This document shows positions 1 to 11,351 of a DNA stretch of 64,000 bases, piece by piece. Under the pieces are notes generated by a model. That model saw only the letters and a program-made list of their open reading frames with translations. It was not told the DNA's origin and ran no database searches. Each line of letters begins with the position of its first letter. Position 1 is the stretch's first letter. Source of the stretch: Pseudomonas hydrolytica (GTDB taxonomy: Bacteria; Pseudomonadota; Gammaproteobacteria; Pseudomonadales; Pseudomonadaceae); NCBI RefSeq assembly GCF_021495345.1, contig NZ_CP099397.1, forward strand, positions 1,984,001 to 2,048,000. The letters are read 5' to 3'. The translations under genes and the position numbers were made by a program.

Positions 1-25
1 GCCTTTTCCGCTGGTAGGCCGCATC

Positions 26-538
26 GTGGTATTCACCTGGGTCGATTGGGCGATCATCGCCGTCATCGCCGTCTCGAGTTTGATCAGCCTCAAGCGCGGC
101 TTCGTCAAGGAAGCCCTGTCGCTGCTGACCTGGATCATCGCAGGCATCGTCGCCTGGATGTTCGGCGGCGCGCTGGCCCAGCATCTCGTCGAATTCATCG
201 AGACCCCGTCCGCACGGGTGATCGCGGCCTGTGCCATTCTTTTCGTCGCCACCTTGCTGGTCGGCGCTCTGGTCAATTTTCTCATCGGCGAGCTGATCCG
301 CGTGACAGGCTTGTCGGGCACCGACCGTTTTCTCGGCATGGTGTTCGGCGCCGCTCGTGGCGGTTTGCTGGTGGTGCTGCTGGTGGGGCTGATCAGCCTG
401 GCGCCGGTGGAACAGGATGCATGGTGGCAGCAGTCGCAACTGGTGCCGCATTTTCTGATGGTCGCCGATTGGTCGAAGAACCTCATTCTGGGGTGGTCCG
501 GCCAGTGGTTTCCAGGCGGGATCGGCTCACCCAGCTGA
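26..538 (+). CDS. cvpA: CvpA family inner-membrane protein
   Basis: A 170-residue protein with four hydrophobic stretches, at roughly residues 5-22, 29-50, 66-90 and 105-127. The family motif region LKRGFVKEALSLL lies between the first two. CvpA proteins are small inner-membrane proteins linked to colicin V production and envelope homeostasis; their molecular role is unclear. The reading begins at a GTG 25 bases from the window edge, so a start further upstream cannot be excluded, although the length is normal for the family. It sits 89 bp upstream of purF, the usual cvpA-purF order in gammaproteobacteria, and the two are probably co-transcribed. Confidence 0.9.
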   Translation: MVFTWVDWAIIAVIAVSSLISLKRGFVKEALSLLTWIIAGIVAWMFGGALAQHLVEFIETPSARVIAACAILFVATLLVGALVNFLIGELIRVTGLSGTDRFLGMVFGAARGGLLVVLLVGLISLAPVEQDAWWQQSQLVPHFLMVADWSKNLILGWSGQWFPGGIGSPS

Positions 539-627
539 TCCGCCTCATTACAGAGCGCCCGCCATGGCCCAAACCGCCGTGGCAGGCGCTGAAGTTAGCC
601 TGAACTATCTAGCAGGGGTCGTGGCAC

Positions 628-2136
<1,509 letters not shown>

Positions 2137-2173
2137 TTCGAGCGGGCAGGGCGGCAGTCCTGCCCGTTTCGGC

Positions 2174-2221
2174 GGTGCGCACGGCGCACCCGGTCCGTAG
2201 CCCGGATTGCATCCGGGCTAC
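2174..2221. repeat. REP-like palindromes between purF and metZ
   Basis: Two short palindromes sit side by side. GGTGCGCACGGCGCACC is at 2174-2190. A GTAG-headed palindrome, GTAGCCCGGATTGCATCCGG followed by GCTAC, is at 2197-2221. The second belongs to the same family seen at 20.6, 23.6, 36.9 and 38.9 kb. Confidence 0.75.
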
Positions 2222-2239
2222 TTTTCGTGAGGTAGCGAT

Positions 2240-3451
2240 ATGACTCTGGAATGGGATGCCGGTCGGCTCGACAGTGATCTGGATGGCGTGGGCTTCGACA
2301 CCCTGGCGGTGCGCGCCGGCCAGCGCCGCTCGCCCGAGGGCGAGCACGGCGAGGCGCTGTTCCTCACTTCCAGCTACGTGTTCCGCACCGCCGCCGATGC
2401 CGCCGCTCGCTTTGGCGGCGAGGTGCCGGGCAACGTCTACTCGCGCTACACCAACCCCACCGTACGCACCTTCGAGGAGCGCATCGCCGCTCTGGAAGGC
2501 GCCGAGCAGGCAGTGGCGACCGCTTCCGGCATGTCGGCGATCCTCGCCATCGTCATGAGCCTGTGCAGCGGCGGCGACCACGTACTGGTGTCGCGCAGCG
2601 TGTTCGGCTCCACCATCAGCCTGTTCGAGAAGTACCTCAAGCGCTTCGGCATCGAGGTGGATTACGTGCCGCTGGCCGATCTCGACGCCTGGCAGGCGGC
2701 CTTCAAGCCCAATACCAAGCTGCTGTTCGTCGAGTCGCCGTCCAACCCGCTGGCCGAGCTGGTGGATATCGCCGCGCTGGCGCAGATCGCTCACGCACGC
2801 GGTGCGCTGCTGGCGGTGGACAACTGCTTCTGTACGCCGGCCCTGCAGCAGCCGCTGAAGCTGGGCGCCGATATCGTCATGCACTCGGCCACCAAGTACA
2901 TCGACGGTCAGGGCCGCGGCCTCGGCGGCGTGGTGGCGGGGCGCAGCGAGCAGATGAAGGAAGTGGTGGGCTTTCTGCGCACCGCAGGCCCGACCCTCAG
3001 CCCGTTCAATGCCTGGCTGTTTCTCAAGGGGCTGGAAACCCTGCGCATCCGCATGCGCGCGCAGAGCGAGAGTGCCCTGCAGCTGGCGCTGTGGCTGGAG
3101 CAGCAGCCGCAGGTCGAGCGCGTGTATTACGCCGGCCTGCCCAGCCATCCGCAGCACGAGCTGGCGAAAAGGCAGCAGAGCGCCTTCGGTGCGGTGGTCA
3201 GCTTCGAGGTCAAGGGTGGGCGTGACGCCGCCTGGCAGGTGATCGATGCCACGCGTGTCATTTCCATCACCACCAACCTGGGTGATACCAAGACCACCAT
3301 CGCTCATCCGGCCACCACCTCCCATGGTCGTCTGACGCCGCAGGAGCGGGCCAATGCCGGTATCCGCGACAACCTGATCCGCGTTGCCGTGGGGCTGGAA
3401 GAGCTGGAAGACCTCAAGGCAGACCTGGCTCGCGGCCTGGCCGCACTCTGA
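2240..3451 (+). CDS. metZ: O-succinylhomoserine sulfhydrylase
   Basis: A 403-residue PLP enzyme of the Cys/Met metabolism (cystathionine gamma-synthase-like) family. Members called MetZ convert O-succinylhomoserine and sulfide to homocysteine, the direct-sulfhydrylation route to methionine in pseudomonads. Visible are the substrate-site segment [20 protein letters not shown] near residues 75-95, the PLP-stacking region near ATASGMSAI, and the PLP lysine in [12 protein letters not shown] near residue 220. It follows purF and is 2 bp from the next SDR gene, so both are probably one transcript. A methionine gamma-lyase or O-acetylhomoserine variant cannot be excluded from sequence alone, but the purF-metZ context is diagnostic. 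Confidence 0.94.
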   Translation: MTLEWDAGRLDSDLDGVGFDTLAVRAGQRRSPEGEHGEALFLTSSYVFRTAADAAARFGGEVPGNVYSRYTNPTVRTFEERIAALEGAEQAVATASGMSAILAIVMSLCSGGDHVLVSRSVFGSTISLFEKYLKRFGIEVDYVPLADLDAWQAAFKPNTKLLFVESPSNPLAELVDIAALAQIAHARGALLAVDNCFCTPALQQPLKLGADIVMHSATKYIDGQGRGLGGVVAGRSEQMKEVVGFLRTAGPTLSPFNAWLFLKGLETLRIRMRAQSESALQLALWLEQQPQVERVYYAGLPSHPQHELAKRQQSAFGAVVSFEVKGGRDAAWQVIDATRVISITTNLGDTKTTIAHPATTSHGRLTPQERANAGIRDNLIRVAVGLEELEDLKADLARGLAAL

Positions 3452-3453
3452 GC

Positions 3454-4230
3454 ATGCTCGAGTGGGGTAACGACAGTGCGCCCAACAACGGGCGTGTCGC
3501 ACTGGTCACCGGTGCCGCGCGCGGGATCGGTCTGGGTATCAGCGCCTGGCTGATCACCGAAGGCTGGCAGGTGGTGCTGGCCGATATTGACCGTGAGCGT
3601 GGCTCGAAAGTGGCGCGCGCGCTGGGTGATAACGCCTGGTTTGTGGCCATGGATGTGGCCAAGGAGGACCAGGTAAGCGTCGGTGTCGCCGAGGTGCTCG
3701 GTCAGTTCGGCCGCCTCGATGCGCTGGTGTGCAATGCGGCCATCGCCGACCCGCACACGCCGCCGCTGGAGTCGCTCGATCTCAAGCGCTGGAATCGTCT
3801 GCTGGCGGTCAACTTGACCGGCGCCATGCTGCTGGCCAAGCACTGCGCGCCGTATCTGCGCGGTCATCGTGGGGCCATCGTCAATATTGCCTCGACCCGC
3901 GCCAGTCAGTCCGAGGCCAATTGCGAGGCCTACGCCGCGAGCAAGGGCGGGCTGGTTGCGCTCACTCATGCGCTGGCGGTCAGTCTCGGGCCGGAGGTGC
4001 GCGTGAACTGCGTCAGCCCGGGCTGGATCGATGCTCGCGATCCTGTGCAGCAGCGTCTGGAGCCGCTATCGGTGTTCGATCATGCGCAGCATCCGGTCGG
4101 CCGTGTCGGCACGGTGGAAGATGTGGCGGCTCAGGTCGCCTGGCTGCTGTCCGATGCGGCGGGTTTCGTCACCGGCCAGGAGTTCGTCATCGATGGCGGC
4201 ATGAGCCGCAAGATGATCTATCAGGATTGA
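3454..4230 (+). CDS. SDR family oxidoreductase downstream of metZ
   Basis: A classical short-chain dehydrogenase/reductase of 258 residues. It has the nucleotide-binding motif [10 protein letters not shown] near residues 20-29, an NAA motif (CNAAIAD), catalytic Ser in NIASTRA, and YAASK carrying the Tyr/Lys pair near residues 161-165. The PG motif CVSPGWID and the C-terminal [14 protein letters not shown] are also present. The ATG lies 2 bp after the metZ stop, so translation is probably coupled. The same neighbour is found after metZ in other Pseudomonas genomes. The substrate is unknown. A strong terminator follows 87 bp downstream. Confidence 0.9.
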   Translation: MLEWGNDSAPNNGRVALVTGAARGIGLGISAWLITEGWQVVLADIDRERGSKVARALGDNAWFVAMDVAKEDQVSVGVAEVLGQFGRLDALVCNAAIADPHTPPLESLDLKRWNRLLAVNLTGAMLLAKHCAPYLRGHRGAIVNIASTRASQSEANCEAYAASKGGLVALTHALAVSLGPEVRVNCVSPGWIDARDPVQQRLEPLSVFDHAQHPVGRVGTVEDVAAQVAWLLSDAAGFVTGQEFVIDGGMSRKMIYQD

Positions 4231-4316
4231 ATGCCTGTGAGAGCGAGCTCTGCTCGCGGAGCGCGGTCTTGAAACCTTCGCTAGCCCAGCTCGCTCCTGC
4301 TGATTCAACAGAAATG

Positions 4317-4342
4317 AAAAAGGCTCCCGGGGGAGCCTTTTT
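4317..4342. terminator. Bidirectional Rho-independent terminator
   Basis: A perfect 12-bp stem, AAAAAGGCTCCC paired with GGGAGCCTTTTT, with a 2-nt loop. The A-tract and T-tract flank both sides, so it can end transcription of the metZ-SDR unit and of the converging ETF-QO gene, whose stop is at 4357. Confidence 0.92.
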
Positions 4343-4356
4343 CATGCGTGGCCGAA

Positions 4357-6021
<1,665 letters not shown>

Positions 6022-6344
6022 AGGCTATCTCCTACTCAAGGCTCTTCGATGTTTTATAGGGGAGGCGCGGCTCGCTCCCTAAGCACGGCGTGGGCATTAT
6101 ATCTACACCCTCTCGACGGGCCAATACAAACGTTTGTTTGAATTTTCTGTAGGCCTGTTAGAATCGTACTACATCGCGGATGACCGGCCAGTTCGCTGTA
6201 TTGACCGGGCCAGGCCGCGGGGTCAAGATACGGGCGGTTTTGCGCTCGCCGTCTGAGCTAAAAGGTTGGTTGCGGCCGATTTTGCATCACCGGCCAGGCT
6301 CGCCTTGGCGACATTCTTATTCACCGGAGAGTAACGAGGAATCC
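6022..6344. other. Divergent ETF promoter region (323 bp, no gene)
   Basis: This is the only stretch over 300 bp without a gene. It carries the PsrA-like box at 6127-6140. A plausible sigma-70 -10 element TAGAAT lies at 6159-6164 on the plus strand, with TTGTTT at 6134-6139 as a weak -35 (19-bp spacer) overlapping the box. The reading frame of etfB remains open upstream to 6180, but the etfB start at 6345 has a good ribosome-binding site and matches the family N-terminus, so the region is taken as an untranslated leader. Confidence 0.6.
6127..6140. promoter_or_regulatory. PsrA-like operator
   Basis: CAAAC-N4-GTTTG (CAAACGTTTGTTTG) matches the published PsrA consensus of two inverted (G/C)AAAC half-sites. 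PsrA is a TetR-family repressor released by long-chain acyl groups that controls beta-oxidation genes in Pseudomonas. The site overlaps the likely -35 of etfBA and lies 106 bp from the ETF-QO start. Confidence 0.6.
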
Positions 6345-7094
6345 ATGAAGGTTCTTGTAGCTGTCAAACGAGTGGTTGACTACAACGTCAAGGTTCGCGT
6401 CAAGGCGGACAACAGCGGCGTCGACCTCGCCAACGTCAAGATGTCCATGAACCCCTTCTGCGAAATCGCCGTGGAAGAAGCCGTACGCCTGAAGGAGAAA
6501 GGCGTGGCGAGCGAAATCGTCGTCGTCACCATCGGCCCGGCTACCGCCCAGGAGCAACTGCGCACCGCGCTGGCTCTGGGTGCCGACCGTGCCATCCTGG
6601 TCGAGTCCAATGACGAGCTGAACTCCCTGGCCGTGGCCAAGCTGCTCAAGGCAGTGGTCGACAAGGAGCAGCCGCAGCTGGTGATCATGGGCAAGCAGGC
6701 CATCGACAGCGACAACAACCAGACCGGCCAGATGCTGGGCGCCCTGACCGGCTTCGGCCAAGGCACCTTCGCCTCCAAGGTCGAAGTCGCTGGCGACAAG
6801 GTCAACGTTACCCGCGAGATCGATGGCGGTCTGCAGACCGTTGCGCTGAACCTGCCGGCGATCGTCACCACCGACCTGCGTCTGAACGAGCCGCGCTACG
6901 CGTCGCTGCCGAACATCATGAAGGCCAAGAAGAAGCCGCTGGAAACCGTCACTCCGGACGCTCTGGGCGTTTCCACCGCCTCCACCGTCAAGACCCTGAA
7001 AGTCGAAGCGCCGGCTGCTCGCAGCGCTGGCATCAAGGTCAAGTCCGTGGCTGAACTGGTCGAGAAACTGAAGAACGAGGCGAAGGTAATCTAA
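6345..7094 (+). CDS. etfB: Electron transfer flavoprotein beta subunit
   Basis: A 249-residue ETF beta subunit. It binds AMP and forms a heterodimer with EtfA that accepts electrons from acyl-CoA and other dehydrogenases. It begins [20 protein letters not shown]. The family signature region ([20 protein letters not shown]) is near residues 115-135, and the docking loop around [16 protein letters not shown] is near 185-200. The ATG is preceded by ACGAGGA at six bases. Its stop lies directly before the etfA start, so the two subunits are made from one mRNA in equal amounts. Confidence 0.97.
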   Translation: MKVLVAVKRVVDYNVKVRVKADNSGVDLANVKMSMNPFCEIAVEEAVRLKEKGVASEIVVVTIGPATAQEQLRTALALGADRAILVESNDELNSLAVAKLLKAVVDKEQPQLVIMGKQAIDSDNNQTGQMLGALTGFGQGTFASKVEVAGDKVNVTREIDGGLQTVALNLPAIVTTDLRLNEPRYASLPNIMKAKKKPLETVTPDALGVSTASTVKTLKVEAPAARSAGIKVKSVAELVEKLKNEAKVI

Positions 7095-8024
7095 ATGACT
7101 ATCCTGGTTATCGCTGAACACACCAATGCCGCTCTGGCTGCCGCTACCCTGAACACCGTTGCTGCTGCGCAGAAGATCGGTGGTGACATTCACGTTCTGG
7201 TAGCCGGTGCCAATGCTGGCGCTGCCGCCGAAGCCGCTGCCAAGATCGCCGGCGTGGCCAAGGTTCTGCTGGCCGACAACGCTGCCTATGCCAACCAGCT
7301 GCCGGAAAACGTCGCGCCGCTGGTAGCCGAGCTGGGTAAGGGCTACAGCCACATCCTGGCTGCCGCCACCAGCAACGGCAAGAACATCCTGCCGCGCGTC
7401 GCCGCTGCCCTGGACGTCGATCAGATCTCCGAGATCATCGCCGTCGAAAGCGCCGACACCTTCAAGCGTCCGATCTATGCCGGCAACGCCATCGCCACCG
7501 TGCAGTCCTCGGCTGCCATCAAAGTGATCACCGTGCGTAGCACCGGTTTCGACGCCGCGGCTGCCGAAGGCGGCAGCGCTGCCGTTGAAGCCGTTTCCGG
7601 CCCGGCCGATGCCGGCAAGTCCGCCTTCGTTGGCGAAGAACTGGCCAAGTCCGACCGTCCGGAACTGACCGCTGCCAAGATCGTCGTTTCCGGCGGCCGT
7701 GGCATGGGCAATGGCGACAACTTCAAGCACCTGTACGCCCTGGCGGACAAGCTGGGCGCTGCCGTTGGCGCTTCCCGCGCTGCCGTCGACGCTGGCTTCG
7801 TACCGAACGACATGCAGGTCGGTCAGACCGGCAAGATCGTTGCGCCGCAGCTGTACATCGCCGTTGGTATCTCCGGCGCGATCCAGCACCTGGCCGGTAT
7901 GAAAGACTCCAAGGTGATCGTTGCGATCAACAAGGACGAGGAGGCGCCGATCTTCCAGGTGGCCGACTACGGCCTGGTCGCCGACCTGTTCGAAGCCGTA
8001 CCGGAGCTGGAAAAGCTGGTCTAA
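7095..8024 (+). CDS. etfA: Electron transfer flavoprotein alpha subunit
   Basis: A 309-residue ETF alpha subunit, carrying the FAD of the heterodimer. The C-terminal FAD domain shows [12 protein letters not shown], then [40 protein letters not shown] and [20 protein letters not shown], all standard EtfA signatures between about residues 195 and 300. The ATG begins immediately after the etfB stop codon. A strong terminator lies 22 bp after the stop, closing a two-gene etfBA operon. Confidence 0.97.
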   Translation: MTILVIAEHTNAALAAATLNTVAAAQKIGGDIHVLVAGANAGAAAEAAAKIAGVAKVLLADNAAYANQLPENVAPLVAELGKGYSHILAAATSNGKNILPRVAAALDVDQISEIIAVESADTFKRPIYAGNAIATVQSSAAIKVITVRSTGFDAAAAEGGSAAVEAVSGPADAGKSAFVGEELAKSDRPELTAAKIVVSGGRGMGNGDNFKHLYALADKLGAAVGASRAAVDAGFVPNDMQVGQTGKIVAPQLYIAVGISGAIQHLAGMKDSKVIVAINKDEEAPIFQVADYGLVADLFEAVPELEKLV

Positions 8025-8046
8025 CCACTTTTTCCGCTACAAGAAG

Positions 8047-8072
8047 AACCCGCTCCTCGGAGCGGGTTTTTT
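8047..8072 (+). terminator. Rho-independent terminator of etfBA
   Basis: A 10-bp perfect stem, AACCCGCTCC paired with GGAGCGGGTT, with a 2-nt loop, running into a T-tract. It is 22 bp after the etfA stop. Confidence 0.93.
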
Positions 8073-8116
8073 ATTGGCGCTTGGTCAAATTTCGCCGCGT
8101 GCAAGGCTCCGCTTGC

Positions 8117-9046
8117 TTACGGCGTCAGCCCCTGCAGAAAACGCCGGTAGAGCAGGGCGCTTTCCTGCGGCCGCTCGAGCATCGGCGCATGGCCCACGCC
8201 GGGCATCACCGCGACGCTCGAATGGCGTAGCAGCGGACGCATCACCTCGATGCTGGATACGTGCAGCACGCGATCCTGCTCGCCCCAGAGCAGCAGCGTC
8301 GGCACCTCGATTTTCGGCAGTTCCGGCTCCAGCGGAATGTAGCGCTCGACCAGCTGCTGGAACACCTGCTCGTAATGCTCGCGGTTGGCCATGGAGCGTT
8401 CGGCCAGATGGCGCTTGAGGGACTCGGGCAGGTAAGGCGGCTCGACGAAGACGAACTGCAGCAGGCGCTGGAAGTCCTCGGCTTGGCGTACCACCAGCGG
8501 GTTGGCCTGCCCGCGCTCGAGAAGCGTGAAGAACTCGCTCTTGATCGGTGCCTCGACCCCTGCGTTATCGAACAGCGCCAGCGACTGGGTGCGCTGCGGA
8601 TAGCGCGCAGCGTAGAGTGCGGCAATATGTCCGCCCATGGAATTGCCCAGCAGGTGGGCGCGTTCGATGCCCAGCGCTTCGAGGATGCTCGCCAGGCGCT
8701 CGGCTTGCGTGCCGACGTCGTAGCTGCCGGCGGGGCGGTCGCTGTCGCCGAAGCCTGGGAGGTCGAGCGCGATGACCTGATAGCGATCCGTAAGGTGGCG
8801 GGAAAAGCGCAGCCAGTTATCCTTGTCTGCAGCGAATCCGTGGATCAGTACCAGGGTTTCGCCGTCCGCCGGTCCTCCGCGGTAGTAATGGATGTTAAGA
8901 TCGCGGACACGTATCTGCTGGTGGCTGAGGCCGGCGCGCTGTTGCTCTATCAGCCGGAGACTGGCCAATTGAGTGGCGGGAAAGAAGTACAGCATTGCTG
9001 TGGCGGCGATAAGCAGTAGCAGCAAAGCGAGCAGCAGTTTTTTCAT
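8117..9046 (-). CDS. Membrane-anchored alpha/beta hydrolase (lipase-like)
   Basis: A 309-residue alpha/beta-fold hydrolase with an N-terminal hydrophobic segment (residues 3-23, MKKLLLALLLLLIAATAML). It is probably a signal anchor or uncleaved signal, so the enzyme would face the periplasm. The oxyanion region is LIHGFAADKDNW near residue 68, and the nucleophile elbow is GNSMGG near residue 137. The catalytic Asp is likely in LLLWGEQDRVL and the His in GVGHAPMLERP near residue 285. Related pseudomonad proteins are annotated as lipases and lie near the ETF genes. The substrate is unknown. It is divergent from the following solute-binding protein gene. Confidence 0.85.
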   Translation of the reverse strand: MKKLLLALLLLLIAATAMLYFFPATQLASLRLIEQQRAGLSHQQIRVRDLNIHYYRGGPADGETLVLIHGFAADKDNWLRFSRHLTDRYQVIALDLPGFGDSDRPAGSYDVGTQAERLASILEALGIERAHLLGNSMGGHIAALYAARYPQRTQSLALFDNAGVEAPIKSEFFTLLERGQANPLVVRQAEDFQRLLQFVFVEPPYLPESLKRHLAERSMANREHYEQVFQQLVERYIPLEPELPKIEVPTLLLWGEQDRVLHVSSIEVMRPLLRHSSVAVMPGVGHAPMLERPQESALLYRRFLQGLTP

Positions 9047-9161
9047 GGCGCGTCCTTATCGCGAATTATTATTGCGGCGTCGTTAAGCTAGCATGAACAC
9101 GGAAGGTTTTCGGAAGGCTCTGCCCATCCTGACCGATCTCTGCTTGAACCGAGAGTAGCCA

Positions 9162-9995
9162 ATGCCCGAGCGTTGTCTGTTGAAGTCCCTGTTGCTGTGG
9201 TGCGCGCTTGCGCTGGTGCCTGCAGGCGCCTTGGCCAGCGGAAAGTGCGAGCGTCTGGTGGCGACCGGCAACCCCGAGTATCCCCCCTACCTGTGGCGCG
9301 ATCCGCAGAACCCGCAGCAGTTGATCGGCGCCAATGCCGATCTGCTCAAACACCTGGCCAAGGAACTCGGTGTGGTGGTCGACGTGATCTACACCGGCCC
9401 CTGGTCGCGAGCCCAGGACGAGGTGCGCACCGGTCGCGTCGACCTGATCGCGGGGGCCTTCATCACCCTGCCGCGCCTGGAACATATGGATTATGTGCAC
9501 CCGGCATTCTTCTTTACCCCCAGCGTGGTCTGGGTGCGCAAGGGCGAGGCCTTCCCCTATGGCAGCTGGGTCGATCTCAAGGGCCTGACCGGCGACACGC
9601 TGGTCGGCAACAGCTTTGGCCAGCAGTTCGATTCCTTCGCCAAGCAGAACCTGACCCTCGAGGGTGTATCCAGCCTGACCCAGGCGTTCCAGAAGCTTTT
9701 GCTCGGGCGTACCGACTACGTGCTCTACGAACGCTATCCTGGGCTGGCGCTGGCCGAAACCCTGGGTATGGACGACGATCTGGAGGTGCTGGACCCGCCG
9801 ATTTCCAGCGAAGGCCTCTACCTCACCCTGTCGCACAATTCGGCGTGCAACGAGCCCTGGCTGCGTGGCCAGCTGGCGCGGAAAATGACAGAACTGGTCG
9901 CCGCCGGGCTGCCGGAGCAGTTCCTGCAACGCAACCTGGAACTGTGGAAGGCGCAGCAGATGCAGCCTGACCCGGTTGGCGACGTCACTCAGTAG
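9162..9995 (+). CDS. Periplasmic solute-binding protein, SBP_bac_3 type
   Basis: A 277-residue secreted protein. A signal peptide spans about residues 1-25 (hydrophobic core LLLWCALALVPAGALA), followed by a family 3 extracellular solute-binding fold: NPEYPPYLWRD, ANADLLKHLAKELGV and a second lobe from about residue 120. Such proteins bind amino acids or related small molecules. No ABC permease or ATPase is adjacent, so it may instead act as a stand-alone sensor or envelope factor. The lipoprotein gene downstream starts 9 bp after its stop and the OmpA-like gene overlaps that one, suggesting a three-gene envelope operon. Confidence 0.85.
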   Translation: MPERCLLKSLLLWCALALVPAGALASGKCERLVATGNPEYPPYLWRDPQNPQQLIGANADLLKHLAKELGVVVDVIYTGPWSRAQDEVRTGRVDLIAGAFITLPRLEHMDYVHPAFFFTPSVVWVRKGEAFPYGSWVDLKGLTGDTLVGNSFGQQFDSFAKQNLTLEGVSSLTQAFQKLLLGRTDYVLYERYPGLALAETLGMDDDLEVLDPPISSEGLYLTLSHNSACNEPWLRGQLARKMTELVAAGLPEQFLQRNLELWKAQQMQPDPVGDVTQ

Positions 9996-10004
9996 GATAC
10001 TTTC

Positions 10005-10355
10005 GTGATCAATCGAACCCTTCCCGTGCTGCTGGTGCTGGGCCTGAGCGCCTGCGCCAGTGATCCTGCACCCACCGAGCAACTGCGCCTGACCGAGCAG
10101 GCGCTGGCGCAGACCCGCTCGCTCGGTGTGCTCGGCGAGCAATCGGAATCTCTGCGTCTGGCCGAGGAAAAGTTTGCCCAGGCCCAGGCCGCCATACTGG
10201 ACGGCGAGAACAAGCAGGCCCGACATCTGGCCGAACAGGCCGAGCTCGATGCGCGCCTGGCCGAGGCCGAGCACCTCAATGCCAAGGGGCGCGAACAGCT
10301 GGCGGAACTGAGCCAGCGTATAAGCCGTTTGCGCCAGCAACTGGGGGCCATGTGA
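10005..10355 (+). CDS. DUF4398 lipoprotein, helical
   Basis: A 116-residue protein starting with GTG. A short signal peptide and lipobox (LGLSAC, lipidated Cys at about residue 17) precede an Ala/Glu/Gln-rich helical segment predicted to form a coiled coil through residue 110, the pattern of DUF4398. Its role is not known; it is probably a small envelope lipoprotein. The ribosome-binding site AGTAGGA overlaps the preceding stop codon. The stop TGA overlaps the ATG of the OmpA-like gene (TGATG), so the two are translationally coupled and are likely functional partners. Confidence 0.82.
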   Translation: MINRTLPVLLVLGLSACASDPAPTEQLRLTEQALAQTRSLGVLGEQSESLRLAEEKFAQAQAAILDGENKQARHLAEQAELDARLAEAEHLNAKGREQLAELSQRISRLRQQLGAM

Positions 10356-11167
10356 TGACCAGCGTGAAGCCTATTGCTGCGTTATTGCTGGCGAGTGTCG
10401 TGCTGGGCGGCTGTGCCAGCGGTCAACCGGGCAGCGAGCAGGCACTGGAGGCGGCGCGAGCCTCCTTCCAGTCGGTGAAGGAAGATCCCAACGTGCTGCG
10501 CGCCGCTCCGAAGGACGTGATCCGCGCCGGTGAGTCGCTGGCGCGCGCCGAGCGTCTGTCGAGCTACTGGGGCAGCGGCGCCGACGTACGTCATTACGCC
10601 TATCTCAGCCAGCGTTACGCCGAGATTGCACGCCAGCACAGCGACAGCAGCCTCAATCAGGAGCGGGCCGCCAAGCTGGAACTGGAGCGTCAGCGCCTGC
10701 AGCTGACCCTGCGCGAAGCCAAGCTGCTTAGCGTGCAGCAGCACAATGGCTGGCTGGAAGAGCAGATGGTCAGCCTCGCCACCAGCGAGACCGAGCGCGG
10801 CCTGGTGATGACCCTGGGCGACATGCTGTTCGACGCCGGGCGCGCCGACCTGCAGCCCGCAGCCAACCGCACCGTGCTCAAGCTCGTGCAGTTCCTGCAG
10901 ATCAACCCGCAGCGGCGGGTGCGCATCGAGGGCTATACCGACAACACCGGCAGTGCCGAGGAGAACCTCGAACTGTCGCGCGCACGCGCCCAGGCCGTGG
11001 CCGACCTGCTGGTCGATCTGGGGATCGACGCCAAGCGCATTCAGGTAGTGGGCTATGGGGTGGATTTCCCCGTGGCGGAAAACGCCTCGGCACGCGGCCG
11101 CGCGCAGAACCGCCGGGTCGAGATCGTGTTTTCCGACGAGCGAGGGCGGCTCGGCGCGGAACGCTGA
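10355..11167 (+). CDS. DUF4398/OmpA-domain lipoprotein
   Basis: A 270-residue lipoprotein. The signal peptide ends in a lipobox (LGGC near residue 21). A DUF4398-like alpha-helical region follows at about residues 25-130, then an OmpA C-like peptidoglycan-binding domain at about 150-260 (VRIEGYTDNTGSAEENLELS, SRARAQAV, GYGVDFPV, NRRVEIVF). It probably tethers the outer membrane to peptidoglycan. ATG at 10355 overlaps the upstream stop; an in-frame GTG one codon earlier is possible. The same DUF4398 module occurs in the gene before it, which looks like duplication with a domain gained here. A terminator follows at 11183. Confidence 0.88.
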   Translation: MTSVKPIAALLLASVVLGGCASGQPGSEQALEAARASFQSVKEDPNVLRAAPKDVIRAGESLARAERLSSYWGSGADVRHYAYLSQRYAEIARQHSDSSLNQERAAKLELERQRLQLTLREAKLLSVQQHNGWLEEQMVSLATSETERGLVMTLGDMLFDAGRADLQPAANRTVLKLVQFLQINPQRRVRIEGYTDNTGSAEENLELSRARAQAVADLLVDLGIDAKRIQVVGYGVDFPVAENASARGRAQNRRVEIVFSDERGRLGAER

Positions 11168-11182
11168 GAGCAATACGCAGAT

Positions 11183-11207
11183 AACCCCGGCAGTGTCCGG
11201 GGTTTTT
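11183..11207 (+). terminator. Rho-independent terminator after OmpA-like gene
   Basis: An 8-bp stem, AACCCCGG paired with CCGGGGTT, with a 6-nt loop and a T-tract. It starts 16 bp after the stop codon of the OmpA-domain lipoprotein. Confidence 0.88.
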
Positions 11208-11275
11208 GTTTTTTACAGGTATGGCGCCGCACGACGTAGGAGGTACAGCGCCCCACGCTGCGCTGTATGGTCAAG

Positions 11276-11326
11276 ACTGTTATGAACTGTGCCAGTACAC
11301 TTCTGTAACAATCGGCTACTGTTATG
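11276..11326. promoter_or_regulatory. Direct repeats upstream of the MocR gene
   Basis: ACTGTTATG occurs twice in the same orientation, at 11276-11284 and 11318-11326, with a 42-bp period (about four helical turns). CTGTG and CAGTG echoes follow each copy. MocR-type regulators typically bind spaced direct repeats near their own promoter, so this is a candidate autoregulatory operator; that assignment is inference. Confidence 0.5.
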
Positions 11327-11351
11327 GTTCAGTGCTCTGGAGGAAATCGTC

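Noticed and set aside
6180..6344. N-terminal extension of EtfB by 55 codons
   Set aside because: EtfB proteins begin at [10 protein letters not shown]; the extension has no ribosome-binding site and covers the promoter region.
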